NCBI GenBank assembly: GCA_011800805.1
Contig: MPNW01000195.1
Span: 6,089-70,088, forward strand
Source of the DNA: Hirudo medicinalis
Taxonomy: Eukaryota > Annelida > Clitellata > Hirudinida > Hirudinidae
Length of the DNA: 64,000 nt
Direction: 5' to 3'
Shown here: positions 12,664 through 24,600 of the stretch, piece after piece
Layout of the letters: each line of letters starts with the position of its first letter
Numbering within the stretch: position 1 is the first letter of the stretch
Program-made: the position numbers and the translations under genes
Notes under the pieces: generated by a model
What the model was told of the DNA's origin: nothing
Database searches by the model: none
The model's input: the letters and a program-made list of their open reading frames with translations, nothing else

Positions 12664-13435
12664 CTGAATTTATTTCCAGGCGAATCTTTCCTCTTTTGAC
12701 TTTCAGGGCTGTTTTGCTGTTTTGTATGAAAGGCATCTTCTTGCTTTTTGGCAGCCAATTTGAAGAACGTTATCTGAAGAAATCATAAGATTTAATTATT
12801 ACGACTATTAAATAATATATTTTTGACAGTTCCTTATTGTCTGCAACTCATGAAACACCATTGCAGTCAAGGTTCCTGTGGGTTTATCACACAGACATTA
12901 GTCTGCTGAATGGTTTATCATACAAACATTAGTTTACTTAAACCACTTGTGTTAAGTGAACGCATGGTTATTTGCAGGAAAATGATTACCTCAATTGACT
13001 CTTTCTATTTGTTTGATTGAAACAAATCTTTTTATAAAACTTTCATCTTAAAAATGACCATTTAATAGTTGACGTTCGACAGTCTAAAAAATTCCAGAAA
13101 ATTCTGTCACCCTTCCTCCACATATGCAGACATAAACATAAATATAAACATAAACATAGACATAAATATCCATTAATGTTGGACTTAAAATTCGCAACGA
13201 AGACAAAAAAGTGGTGGACATTTTTTTCCAGTCTGAGAGACTTCATGGAGAGTTTCAACATTGGTTAGCAGTGTTTAATTCAAATTAGGATAATATCAGG
13301 TGAGGCAGAATATCATAGTATCCTACCTGAGGACTCAGCTGAAAATGTTGCCTTCCGCAAAGAAAGCGCACAGGAGCACAGCTGAGTGTTGAACCATCGT
13401 TATTTTCGTTCAATTTTCCATTAAATTGCACGCAC
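12664..13435 (-). CDS. Possible exon pair of an unidentified gene
   Basis: Two open segments on the minus strand have good splice borders and matching phase. 13435-13327 runs from an acceptor in GCCAG to a donor CAG|GTAGGA. 12773-12664 runs from an acceptor in CTTCAG to a donor CAG|GTGGAG. Joined, they read a cysteine-containing stretch (STLSCAPVRFLCGRQHFQL) followed by a lysine- and glutamine-rich stretch. I do not recognise the protein. The second segment can also be read straight through to a stop at 12498. The position upstream of NOL4 on the same strand would allow these to be NOL4 5' exons, but the sequence does not resemble the vertebrate NOL4 N-terminus. Confidence 0.25.
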
Positions 13436-13850
13436 CTGGCATTAAGGATCCCATCAAGGGGAACTTGTTCTAGGTGTCCATTTCTTTAATTACTTGGAAC
13501 TTTTCAGCATTCTTTTTCGTTTAATTGCTTTTAATCTTAAAGTTTCTATTTGGTCTTAAATTACATTCATATTTTGCGAAAATTCCTCAATGAAAATGTT
13601 AATATAATGAACTTCTGAGCCAAATTTTGTTTAATTCTGTTAAATGCGTGGGCAGAATTGATCACGATTACGAAGCAAATTCCAATTAACTTATAAATTT
13701 GAAGATTAATTGAAAACAAACGATTGATCAAATGAGTCCCAATTTGTTTTACAAATTCAGTTATGAGTTTCCATTACTAATTTTTAAACTAAACTGAGAA
13801 CAAATGTTAATGGATGGTCGACAAATTGAGGTCACAAATCTTGAACTACT

Positions 13851-13887
13851 TTTATTATTTATTATTTATTATTTATTATTTATTATT
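13851..13887. repeat. TTATTTA-type microsatellite
   Basis: Tandem copies of a 7-base TTATTTA unit in an otherwise gene-free stretch. Confidence 0.85.
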
Positions 13888-15523
13888 CAGCATTTCTATG
13901 CGGCATAGGATGGACTCTCAAGGTGAAAATATCTGAAAATTGAACGTTTTAAGGCACTCAAACTTTGACTTAAATTTTTTTTAAATTCTTTAAATATAAT
14001 AAAATTTTTAATAATAATTTTTCAAATAATTTAATAATTTTTTAAAAATATTTTTTCAAATAATTTATAAAGTTTTTCTCACTGTACAAAGGTCAGCAAA
14101 AGCTAAATTAAGTTTTTAATTTCAAACCTCAAAACAAAAACAATCAACTCAACAACGGCAACTAGATGAATGAGGGAATCAGAACTTGAAGTGGGTGGAC
14201 TTCACATCCAAATGGTGGAAAGCCAAATGGTGGTGATCTGGGGCCCAGGAAAACACCATCGTGCGCCATTCCCTACCCCTCATTTCTTGCACTCTGCCTT
14301 AGCGCATGACCATCGTCGTTATCATCATCTCATGTCACCATCTCGTATTTTCGAACGTCTCAACTCCTAGTTACCTTCCTTTCATTCGAAAAAACCAAAG
14401 TTGAATTTATTCCGGGTTTTGTTTTTGTTTTATGTGTTCTTTGAATTTATTTAGGTTGCAAACACGACACGACACATTCTGAATTCGTTCGGGTAGGACA
14501 AAGAAAACGCTACAACATTCAAAAAAGAACATTTTCAAATCATTTCTGTACCGCGTCGTACAGGTATTTTGGAGTCACTAAAACATCAAATTATTTCAGC
14601 GACAGGTGCGTGAAAGTGCATTAGTGCCTTGCTTATGCAACAAGGCCATCCGATCTGACAGTGTAATACGTCACGGCGACCCACCCTGGCTGAACACACT
14701 CTGGAAAATTTCATAGCTCCAGAATTTTTTCGTCTATCGCCGGTGTTTTATGGAATCAGGCTGATGGTGGAGCAGACACCCTATTGGTCGGCGAAATCTT
14801 ATGAATATTCATAATCTATTTTTGATCAGCAGAGTTTATTAAAGTTGATATAAGTCTTAACCATTAATTTCTCAATAAAATTTCAATGCTCTATTTAATT
14901 TGTCAAGGAAGTCTGCGTGAGTTGTAAGAAGGTCCGAAGAAAGAACAATTTGTGCGTTTAAAGTTTGCACGAAATCGCGAAACTAAACTTGGTTTAGTGC
15001 ATGTGATGGGACACTTGTGTGAGCATTCAATCATCTCTATTTTTGGACATAGAAAATATCAGGCCGCTGATGGTTCTTATCCGTTGCTTAGCAGCGTAGA
15101 ATTTTCTAAGAAATTAAAACCAAATACTAACCTAAAAAGTTAAACTTTTTAATTCATTTTTAAAATCAAATTCTATTTGATAAAAGCTGTAACATTTTTG
15201 AAAATAAATAAATTTTTACATAAAATTATTGTTGCCGCTCTGTTCTTTGGTAAATCCCCGAATGAAAACAAAGTAACTTGTCCGTTTAGCTGGGTTTATA
15301 GGTGCCGTTGTAAGCTTATATTTAAAAATCAGAAATATAAAAGCCTTATTTGTGTGACACAGGTTTGTGCAACATTTAATTTAATTTCAACGGAAATAAA
15401 AACAAGGTAACCTTATGATTATAACCTGGTATACCAATCAGGGACGTATACCGCTAGGTATATGGACCCGGAGAGACAACGCTCGTTGTTTTTATAACAG
15501 TTTTGTTATATGGTTGAAGAAAA

Positions 15524-16613
15524 ATGGCTGAGGAACAGGAAGACATTCTAGACATTCTCATAAATGAGACAGTTTCGGCTACTGAGTTGCTGGATAAAAG
15601 TGGCGAAAGCGAATCAGAAGAAACTCCGAAACCCAACAAAAGAAGGCGTGAAGATGATGAGGACGAATCAGAAGCAAAAAGGATTTGCACTGAAGCAGAA
15701 GCAGAAAATGCTGAAGTTGACCTTTCACAATATACTCCAGAAGAACAGGAAAGAATCAAAATGCAGTAAGATTTACTTTTTCTTAGGCCACTTTTAAAGT
15801 TTTGAGTGAGAAATATTGTGTTACAAACTTGAAGTAATTTTAGAACCTGCAAGTAATCTTTAATCTTGAATAACTAACAAATAATTGTATTTATTAGTAA
15901 ATTATCAATTTAATTTATTGCCAATCTAGATTCACTTTTTTGACTGACTTTGGCTTATTTTGTTTAAAATTATTAATTATTTTTGTCCTCTAAGGGTTTT
16001 GGTCTCAAACTTCTCTGAGGAGCAGCTGAACAGATATGAAATTTTCAGAAGAGCCACTTTTCCAAGGGCTTCCATAAAGAGGGTGAGTCTTGCAATGAGA
16101 AATACCAATCTCTCATTGACTCAATCCATCAAGTTGATAACTATTTGATTTTAGTGATTTTATTTCTAAAGTCAAAAAGGTTTCTACAAATTAAGTTTTG
16201 TTTGTGTTCACAGCTCATGAACACCGTCACCACGGCGCCCATCACGCCAAATGTCGTCATCGCGATGTCGGGAATTGCCAAGGTTCTCGTTGGAGACATT
16301 GTAGAGGGAGGTCGGTAATTGATTGATATGATTGATAACATTTCGATAACATTTCTGCTTTCCCATGATGTGCTTGCATTTTTTTTTTAATTATTCAATC
16401 ATCCAAGATTAGGGAAGCAATCGATAGACTTTAGAGCAATAAAAATTAAAATAGTGTTTATATTAAAATTTTAATTCAGCTCTTGATGTCATGGAGATGT
16501 GGAAGGAAACTGGTCCAATTCAGCCCAAACACCTGAGGGAGGCCTACAGAAAGATCAGGGCCAGAAGGGACTACCCATCTACCAGAGTCAAAAAGTTTCC
16601 CCTGTTTTCATGA
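15524..16613 (+). CDS. TAF11: TFIID subunit TAF11 (histone-fold protein), 4 exons
   Basis: TAF11 pairs with TAF13 through a histone fold inside TFIID and contacts TBP/TFIIA at core promoters. Exons are 15524-15765, 15995-16082, 16214-16310 and 16480-16613; phases agree and the product is 186 residues, near the family size. Residues 1-81 form an acidic, low-complexity N-terminus with a KRRRE basic patch. The TAFII28 histone-fold domain fills the rest: VLVSNFSEEQLNRYEIFRR, FPRASIKR, NVVIAMSGIAKVLVGDIVE and LQPKH-like IQPKHLREAYRKI. The donor sites GTAAGA and GTGAGT are near consensus. An AATAAA at 16732-16737 lies about 120 bases after the stop and is the likely polyadenylation signal. The start ATG is preceded by AAAA, a reasonable animal context. 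Confidence 0.96.
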
Positions 16614-16849
16614 TGGGTCTTTTCACTTGTGAATGATTTATACTAAATAGGATAAACCCCCTTTGTTTGCCAGAAAATACACTTGTTGTTATCGTATGTA
16701 AGGGTTTTGATTTCAGGGCTCTGGGGAGTATAATAAAGGTTGTGTTCTGTTTAAGTCGTTTTCTGACGTTTGTGGATTCTCACAGCAAGAATTTCATAGG
16801 TTTTACTAATGAACTGGCCTCCGTCGATTTACAAACTCCTGCAGCTCAA

Positions 16850-17560
16850 TGACTGTGCAACGTGAACAAGTTGGACTTTGAGATGCAAGAAGTCGTGAAT
16901 TTGTTGTATGAGAACGGTTTCGATTCTGGACAGAAGTTCAATGAGAGCCAGGAGAATAAATTCAAGAATTAGCGTCGAAAATTAGAGGAGCGGCTACTAT
17001 ATGTGACTTTCCAAGTATCGAAAACACGCTTGATGAGAACAAGATTCATTTATTCAGTTGGCAAGGAGGCAGTTTTGAAATCTATTTAAAATTCCTGAGG
17101 ACGAATTAACTTTCCATAGAGCGGTTGAAGTAGCCAAAGAGATAGAGGAAGCTTCCAAAGTTGCTAAGGCAACAGTCCACGTTACTCAATTTCGAGACGG
17201 TTCAAAAAGTAAAAACAGCTTGAAATAAACCAGAAAAGTTCAGTCCAACACAACATCGACGACAACAGGCAACATCAAACTCTCCATTCCCTAAAGGTAC
17301 ATGCCCAAGATGTGGAAATAAAGGACACCACGCCAATGATTGCAGACTTAGAAAAACTGAGAGTAATTCCTATACATCTATTGGGATAATAGGGCTCATT
17401 GAAAAGGCGTGTCTTAAGAAGAAATTTCAACAGAACAGAGCTATTAATACCATTCGTATGGTTCCAGTCACAATCCTCTTCTTCAGAAATTGCAAATTAG
17501 AAACTCCGTACATGTACATACGTGGTGAATCATCAAAATGTAAGACTACAATTGCTTACG
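16850..17560 (+). mobile_element. Degenerate Ty3/gypsy-like gag remnant with CCHC zinc knuckle
   Basis: Translations in more than one frame give gag-like pieces interrupted by stops and frameshifts: a segment ending LTFHRAVEVAKEIEEASKVA, typical of the C-terminal gag region of gypsy-type elements, then a zinc knuckle CPRCGNKGHHANDC with spacing CX2CX4HX4C near 17300-17345. After it comes a degraded second knuckle-like stretch (IGLIEKACL). No protease, reverse transcriptase, integrase or LTR was found nearby, so this is a fragment of a dead element. Confidence 0.72.
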
Positions 17561-18021
17561 CTTTGCATGAACATTGAGTGAGAAGTAATTAATAATCAAG
17601 ACTCGTTCTGGTCGACAAATAATAACAACTTCAAATAATGTGAACGTAAACATAAGTTAATTTTTTATTGAGCAATAGCCAGTATTATTAATATTATTAA
17701 TAGCCAATAATGTTATTAAAATCAAAAATTATAATCTGCAATTAAATAGGAGAAGTTTAGAAACAATGCTGGATGAACTCTGACAATTTCACAATCTGCA
17801 CCAATTAAATAATGATTATAAATTGTGCAATAAAAAACATTTAACCATTAAATTGTATCACAATCAGGATAACAAATTATTCGTTACAAGCAGATGGCAT
17901 TGGTTTGTTGACAAACAACATTGTTGAAACAAAATAGAAATATAGATTTGTATAGAGATGACCAATCGTTTGAATTCATTAAATGTCTGAATAGGATGCG
18001 AAGGCACATTTTTAATCACTC

Positions 18022-18125
18022 CACCATTCATAAAGTGCCCCTGCCCTGGCAGTGCAGGCTGGGTTGAGAACATGACACATTACGACCGCTTGCCATCATC
18101 GCCATGTGCAGGAACTCAACCCATT
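18022..18125 (+). repeat. Short interspersed repeat, copy A
   Basis: About 100 bp related to copies at 21475-21575 (+) and 42222-42316 (-). The shared core reads TGCAGGCTGGGTT, then GAACA(T/C)GACACATTACG, then a CATG(T)GCAGGAAC segment. The core resembles a Pol III B box (GGTTCGAA-like), so a SINE origin is possible but unproven. Confidence 0.65.
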
Positions 18126-18676
18126 TGGCCATCATGCATGCCAATTTAATGTTCGTTGGATACAAAACCAAATGAAAATTCAAAGATAATCTCAAAATTC
18201 CAGAAGACGACGATGAGATTGTAAATTGGGAATAACATTTTTAAGAACTCTGCAAATGATATATATCATTATATATAGCTAAATATATTTAGACACTTCG
18301 CAAGTGCTCAGGGAAGTATATCTGGAGCATCCTCATTTCAATAAGAGTGAAGGCACGTCGTTTGAGTAATTAGAAAGTAATTATTAAATCAAGTAGTAAA
18401 GTAAGCTCCTTAAAGAACATTTGTCAAAAAATCACTTTAATTATTTTAATCATCTGCTAATTGTTGCAGCCGGTCAATCACCACAGATGACTTTAAGCCT
18501 CCTCGTTAACCATTCACCACTTTCGGTCGAGATGCGATTTTTAAACAAACATTAATTAAATTAATTAATTAAGGCATTATCGCATAATGGCACAAACGAA
18601 GCATAATTATTATCACATGCGAAAAGCAAAAATCGAATGGCATAATTTGTCTCGGCAAATTTGGTGGGTGAACGGC

Positions 18677-21600
18677 CTACCGGAGTTCATCGGGTTCGTC
18701 GAGGACGCACATTGGATTCTGAACTTGAAATTGCTTTAATGCCTCAGGAGTGATTGGACTCAGATCGAGGAAGTTTTGGATGGCCTCCAGTTTCTGGCTT
18801 TTGTCCTGAATCATCGTGATGCTCATAAAATAAACGATTCAAGTAGCACCTATGATTGCATAATTGTCATCGTTACTCAAATCAAAATCATAATAATAGT
18901 TAGTTTACTTAATCACCAGCAACTCCAAACATCATGGAGATGTGGAATTGTGAAGAGGTCCAAGCTGGTGTTTATTTATTCTAGTCACTGCCTTCTTAAA
19001 TTCGTGCGCCAATTGCAATGACAATCATAATTTAAAAAGTAATTACACTGGATTAATAAAGATGAAATGATATGTGCATCAACCTTAAGCATCCTGCTGA
19101 GAGACAAAAGTTTGAGTACATTCATGTTCTTCTGACCCTTGAGGGAGGTGGTGGCAGTGAGGATGGCAGACCTTCTCTGCTTGACATTCCTTCCATCGAG
19201 ACTTACGTCTGCTCGCCTGATTTCCTTGTACCACCTTTCCATGCCTTAAATTGCAATTTATTCTTCCAGATTTGAAAGTGGTCAAAGATCATGCCAGGAT
19301 ATAAAGACAGCATTTCATTCAAAGCAATATCACGCCTAGCAATGAAGGGGTCAATAACGGCTAATCGAATGAAGACAAAAAAATGAAGAAATCAAATTAA
19401 TATAAAAATACAGTTACTTAAAAACATGTTAAAAATGTTGTTATTATTACTCTAAAAATAAATCACTCCATGATTCGATATCTGTGAAATAGAAATTTTT
19501 CATCAAAATCCATTATTAGCTGGAACATTAGATTTCTAATTAATTTTGTCAGCAACAAACCTAACAAATTCTCAAATCTAATGAGGCTATTAAATCATAT
19601 CAAGAGCATTCTTTTTGCCGGTTGAATTATTAAACCAAACAAATAATTAGGTTAACTAATTACACAATTAGACAAAACAATTAAACAGTGCAATCAAAGC
19701 AGTACCTTCCGTAGCATCTGCGACTTCCAACTTTTCATCTTCCTCCAGGTGCTTTATCGAACTCGTGTCAACTGATTCAGAGGCAGTTTCTAAATTTAAA
19801 CCAACCAATAAGCTTTCCCTTGATAAAATAAATTCTCCGTCTATAAATATTTCCAACACAAAAGTGTCATCGTCATCCTAAGCATCATCTCCATCACCTT
19901 CAAGAATCATCATTTCAAGCGACATACTTTTATGGAAAATCTGGAATCCACTTATGGATGGCAGGTCATCAGCATTGAGGTCTTCCAGTGAAGCTAGTGC
20001 CATCTTGTTCATCCATCTTTTTTTGTTTAAGGTAAATATTTTGATAAACAACACAATTATAATAATTATGATAATGAGCAGTAATAATTTGTCTGAATGT
20101 CCAATGATTATTCAACATATTTGTCAGACAAATTATACAAAATCTTAATTTTGTCCAAATCATCTCATCTCATTAGGTAATAATAATAAAATAATAATAA
20201 TAATAATATTATTAATAATAATAAATAATAACAATAAAGACAAGAAAACAGAGAAACAGCAATAATCTTTTGACATGCAACAATTATTTGTTGAAGTTTC
20301 AATTACTTGTGCTGATAATAATTTAGAAAGCCAACAGAATACCCAGCAACATTCAACAAAACAAAAACAACATTTCAACATTGTACAAAGATCATCAAAT
20401 TAATCAGAAGGCTGATCATTGGACCAACTTCAGCGTGTCTTCCTTTCTGTCAGAGGCAAAGATGAAGGACTCGTACTCGTTCCAGACCTTGAAGGAACTC
20501 CGAAAATATTTTCAACTTTTGACTTATTACTTATGTATTTAAACGTACTAATGCATTACGTTATATCATTAATTACTTAATATCTATTAAAACCTTAATT
20601 AGTAAAATGGTGAGAGGTTAAAACTCACAATTTATTTTGGCTCATTTCAGGTGAAAATTTGCAATTTATGAGATTGAAAGTCTTAAGAAGTAATGTTTCC
20701 TGATGACCAAAAATCAAATAATTAATCACAATATTTTAATTATGTTATAATTATTATTTAATTATTATAATTATTATTAATTACTTAATAAATCAATTGT
20801 AATATTTCAAAATCAAAACTAATTACTCAATAAGTTCCAGTTGTTAACAAATAGCAACCTGTTAATTCTGACACAAACAGGATGAAACTGAAGCCATCCA
20901 GAGATTTAAATTAGCAGGATAAAGATAATCTCAAATACCTTTTGATCTCTGTAGAAGGAGATCATTCTAGTATGGAGAACAATCCAATAAGCTGCCAATT
21001 TTTCCATGTTTGGAGATTTCAACGATCCCTTTCCTTCCTGTTTCATCCACAACCATCCCTGGCAATCCGTTCCACCCAAATCCTGGCAGGACATTCTTTT
21101 GGCAGCTTAAAAATGAGGCCCGTACAATCACCTTTTGTCAATGACATTTACAAATCGCACGACGGCACAAGTTCTGAGTCAAACCTATTACAGTTGACAA
21201 TTAATTACGTTAATTAGCAATGATGTCAAGGACTTAATCATTCGACACGGCCATTGTTATCCATATAAACATGTCGTTACGATGACTCATGACATGAGAA
21301 ATTGCAGACCCAGTGTTGTCATTACGCCAGAAACATTTAAGAAGCGTGAGGACATTGTAAATGTACTTGTTAAAAAGTTCAACAAAAACCCAAAAACTAA
21401 TTAGTTTCTTTTGTATTTGTATTTAGCCTATCTTTTGAGTGCCTTATGTATCCGAATACATTTTAATTGTTCTACCATTTATGTAGCGGCACTCCCTGGA
21501 GGTACAGGCTGGGTTGTGAACACGACACATTACAACTGTTGCTATTATGACCGCATGCAGGAACAAATTCAGCCAATCTTCACATACCTTTGTTAGTCTT

Positions 21601-24600
21601 TGACTTTCTTAAAACTTTCAGAGACTGAAGAGAGATGAACATTCAACCAAATTTGAGAAATAGGTTGATATTGAAATGATTACTCAATATTATTCAATTT
21701 AATATTCAATTATTCAACAATTAAATCAAATAATCAAAAAACTAAAAAAGAAAATATATAAACAAAAAGAAACAAATTTGTTTGAAAAAGTGCATCTTAC
21801 CTGAGAAGTGCTGCAAATGATAAGTAGAAGTTACTTAACAAGAAACTAATTCTAAATATCGATTAAAAAATTATTTCCAAGAATTGATTTAAATATGAAT
21901 TGAATGATCCACCAACTTGTCTTCACTCAAGATAGATTCAAATGAAGAGCACACTTTCTTTTTCTTCTTAACAAATATTAAACAAATGAATTTTTAGAAC
22001 ACATTTCAGGTCACGCAACAGGTAAACAAAAAAAAATCATAAAGTTACTCCAATTTATCCTCTGAAATTATTGGAAGTCAAACATCAAATTTAATTTCAT
22101 TGATTGCATTTGTCGATTAAAAATGCAAATAAAACTGAAAGTTTAACTCAAAATTTACCCTCGTAATGAATCGAGAGAGGCTCTTCGAATAAGTTCTGTC
22201 AAAATTTGAATTGGATGTACTGTGGCCATTCTCTGGACTTGAACAAGAAGTCTGTTGTTCCTGTGGTAACCAAGGTGATAAATATGGCGACAAAGCATCC
22301 TTTTTAGGAGAGGAATGGCCTTGGAATTTATCATCGGGCAGTGAGTAAAATGGCGGCGGGTGTGTAAGAATCCCCCTAGGAGAGAGAGAAGGTGGCTCGT
22401 TCGAGGGCTGCCCGAACTTCTCGGCTTGAATGAGTTTTGAACTTCTGACATTCGGCATGTGAAGGTCATCGCAAGACCTCACCACAAAGAACTCGGGGCA
22501 GTTGTCGTCGTTGTTTTTGTTCTTTCTTAAAAGATCCTCATCGGAGACAGAGCCATCTGGTAATTGTGAATTGCTGCAAGATGAGAAATTGTTGATCTTT
22601 GTTTAAAAAAATAAAAAATAAAATAATTAAAACTATGAACATCACATAAATGATCATCAAGTGAGATATTAAGAAATTTATACTTAAAATGGTGCAATAA
22701 ATAAAAACAAAATTCTCAGACAATAACATCATTAATCTTGTCCAAATAAAAGCTCTTCAAAACAAGCAGTTTCCAAATTTATTGAAAAAAATCACCAATT
22801 AAATTTGAGTTTCTTCTTGTTGCTCCTCGACTCTTTCTTGACTGGCGACATGTAAGAAAGCATGGGTCTCTTTTTAAGGGTGAACACCACTTTATTCACA
22901 CTTGAATCAATGACTTGCTTCAGGATTTTGACATCCCATCCAAGCTAAATTATTTTTTAAAGATGGTTTTAAATATGTTGTCAATCATTTAATTATTAAC
23001 ATTTTATGTCATTTTATGCAGAATTAAATATAAGAATTGTAATCAATTTTAAAGACTTCCAATAAAATGATGGACAAAACACCTAAATGCCAATGGCTTC
23101 AACATTCTGAATCCATAATAATTTCAATGTGGACAAATTTTCGTAATAAGAATTGTGGCAAATTGTACCTCTTCAAAATCATCAAATAGTTTCAATTATA
23201 AATAACATTGCAAACCAATATTTGGTTCAGTTGATTATATTGTAATAAACGACGGGGCTTAATTTATGCCGAGTTTATTGTTGGGATTGTCCAGCAAATA
23301 TTCAGTTATCAACTGAGTGGTATTAACTGTAAATACCACGCTTACGCAATAATCCTGCTGCCAGTTATTGCGTAACGATCAGTTGCGTGATTATTTGCTG
23401 AATAGGAAAGTTCTTCAATGTGGGCTTCGAGATTCTCTGAAATCTTGTGTGCTTCTGTGTGATATTTTATGATCGCCGTAGAACTAAAAGATAGTGAATA
23501 TAACGAAAACTAATTAAACATAAATATAACTTTAAAAATTAATTGATGGCATTTTCAGGGTTATAACAATATGTATGAAATCACAATGTTTGAACATGCA
23601 ATTTCAGTTTTACATTTTTTGCATTAGACAAGTTGATGTTGATAATATCATCTTGTTGTTTCCAACAACCAAACATGTAAATTGAAACATTAAAAAAAAT
23701 TGAAAATATTTCTCCCTTCAAAACATTCAACTCACCACAGTTTGATCGTTGATCTGAATTATTTCATCCTTGACTTCAAATTTCTTCGACATAGCTGCTA
23801 ACGACTGGAGTCAATAAATTTCAGAGCACATTAAGGCATTTTGAAAATACCTCCATTTTAACTGAGTCCAAAATGTTCGGCCCCAAAATCGCAATCACAA
23901 AGCATTTTAACTTACCTTTGGTTCAATTGAGGAAATGTAGGAAATGCCATTGTATGAACAACTAATTTCAAGGCCCTGCAAGAAAAAATGTCACATATAA
24001 GAGACAAGATAGCAGTAGAATAATTGCAAAGCATTAAGCTATTTTAATGTGAAAAGCAAACATCCTGCATAATTAGCAATAAAATAATGACTTTGAAAAA
24101 TCACCGTTAAAGCAAAAACGTCAAATAATCAATTTGCAAGTTTTACTTCCAAACCACGAACGGTCTGCGAATGTGAATGAAATAAGCAGCAGTTGTGCTG
24201 CATAAAAAATTCACTATTTTTAGAACACAGAGAAAACCTAAAATGCATTTAATAATAACATAATTGTTGCAATTATCCAAAGCGTCCGATCATGAAACCC
24301 ACTTTAAAAAGTAATTCAATTTGCATTGTGGAGCAAAATGATTCAAAAAGAAGGTATTTTTATTCCTCACCAATTTCTGATCTCCTTCCTTGTTCAACTG
24401 GATGATCTCAATGTTAGCAGGCTGTGAGGTCAGAGGATCACTGAAATCTTGGAAGACCCCCACACACATCTCCGCAAGTTGCTCACACTGCGTTCAATGA
24501 GTATTTGTAACCAATGTTACATTTTTGGAATAAATTTTATAGCCGACACTACTCGACCCCAGGGATATTAGGATTGATATTTTATAATTTTATTACATTA

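Larger units (their letters stand above)
9581..15523. other. Long intergenic or NOL4 5' region, no firm gene
   Basis: Nearly 6 kb separate the NOL4 ATG from the TAF11 ATG. The stretches 9900-12250 and 14170-14760 are less AT-rich than their surroundings and carry CCATCC-type pyrimidine runs (10240-10340). Open frames here are short and without family resemblance, apart from the weak exon pair listed separately at 12664-13435. A CRE-like ACGTCA core occurs near 14670. The region is a plausible home for NOL4 5' exons, its promoter and enhancers. I could not find the vertebrate-type NOL4 N-terminal exon in it. Confidence 0.5.
16614..18676. other. Intergenic stretch with retroelement debris
   Basis: This lies between the TAF11 and CNK stop codons. 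It holds the gag-like remnant at 16850-17560 and one copy of the short interspersed repeat at 18022-18125. The rest is AT-rich with no gene that I can see. Confidence 0.7.

Noticed and set aside
18985..19204. Minus-strand frame starting MERWYKEIRRAD, at first taken as the last PH helix of CNK
   Set aside because: The exon at 20016 supplies KWMNKM at exactly the spacing of the human PH helix and in phase. The MERW frame needs a phase that no donor provides and is an alternative frame of exon 17.
22117..22158. Extension of CNK exon 10 to the open-frame end
   Set aside because: A donor AGG|GTAAAT at 22159 fits the next exon through the microexon; the extension has no family match.
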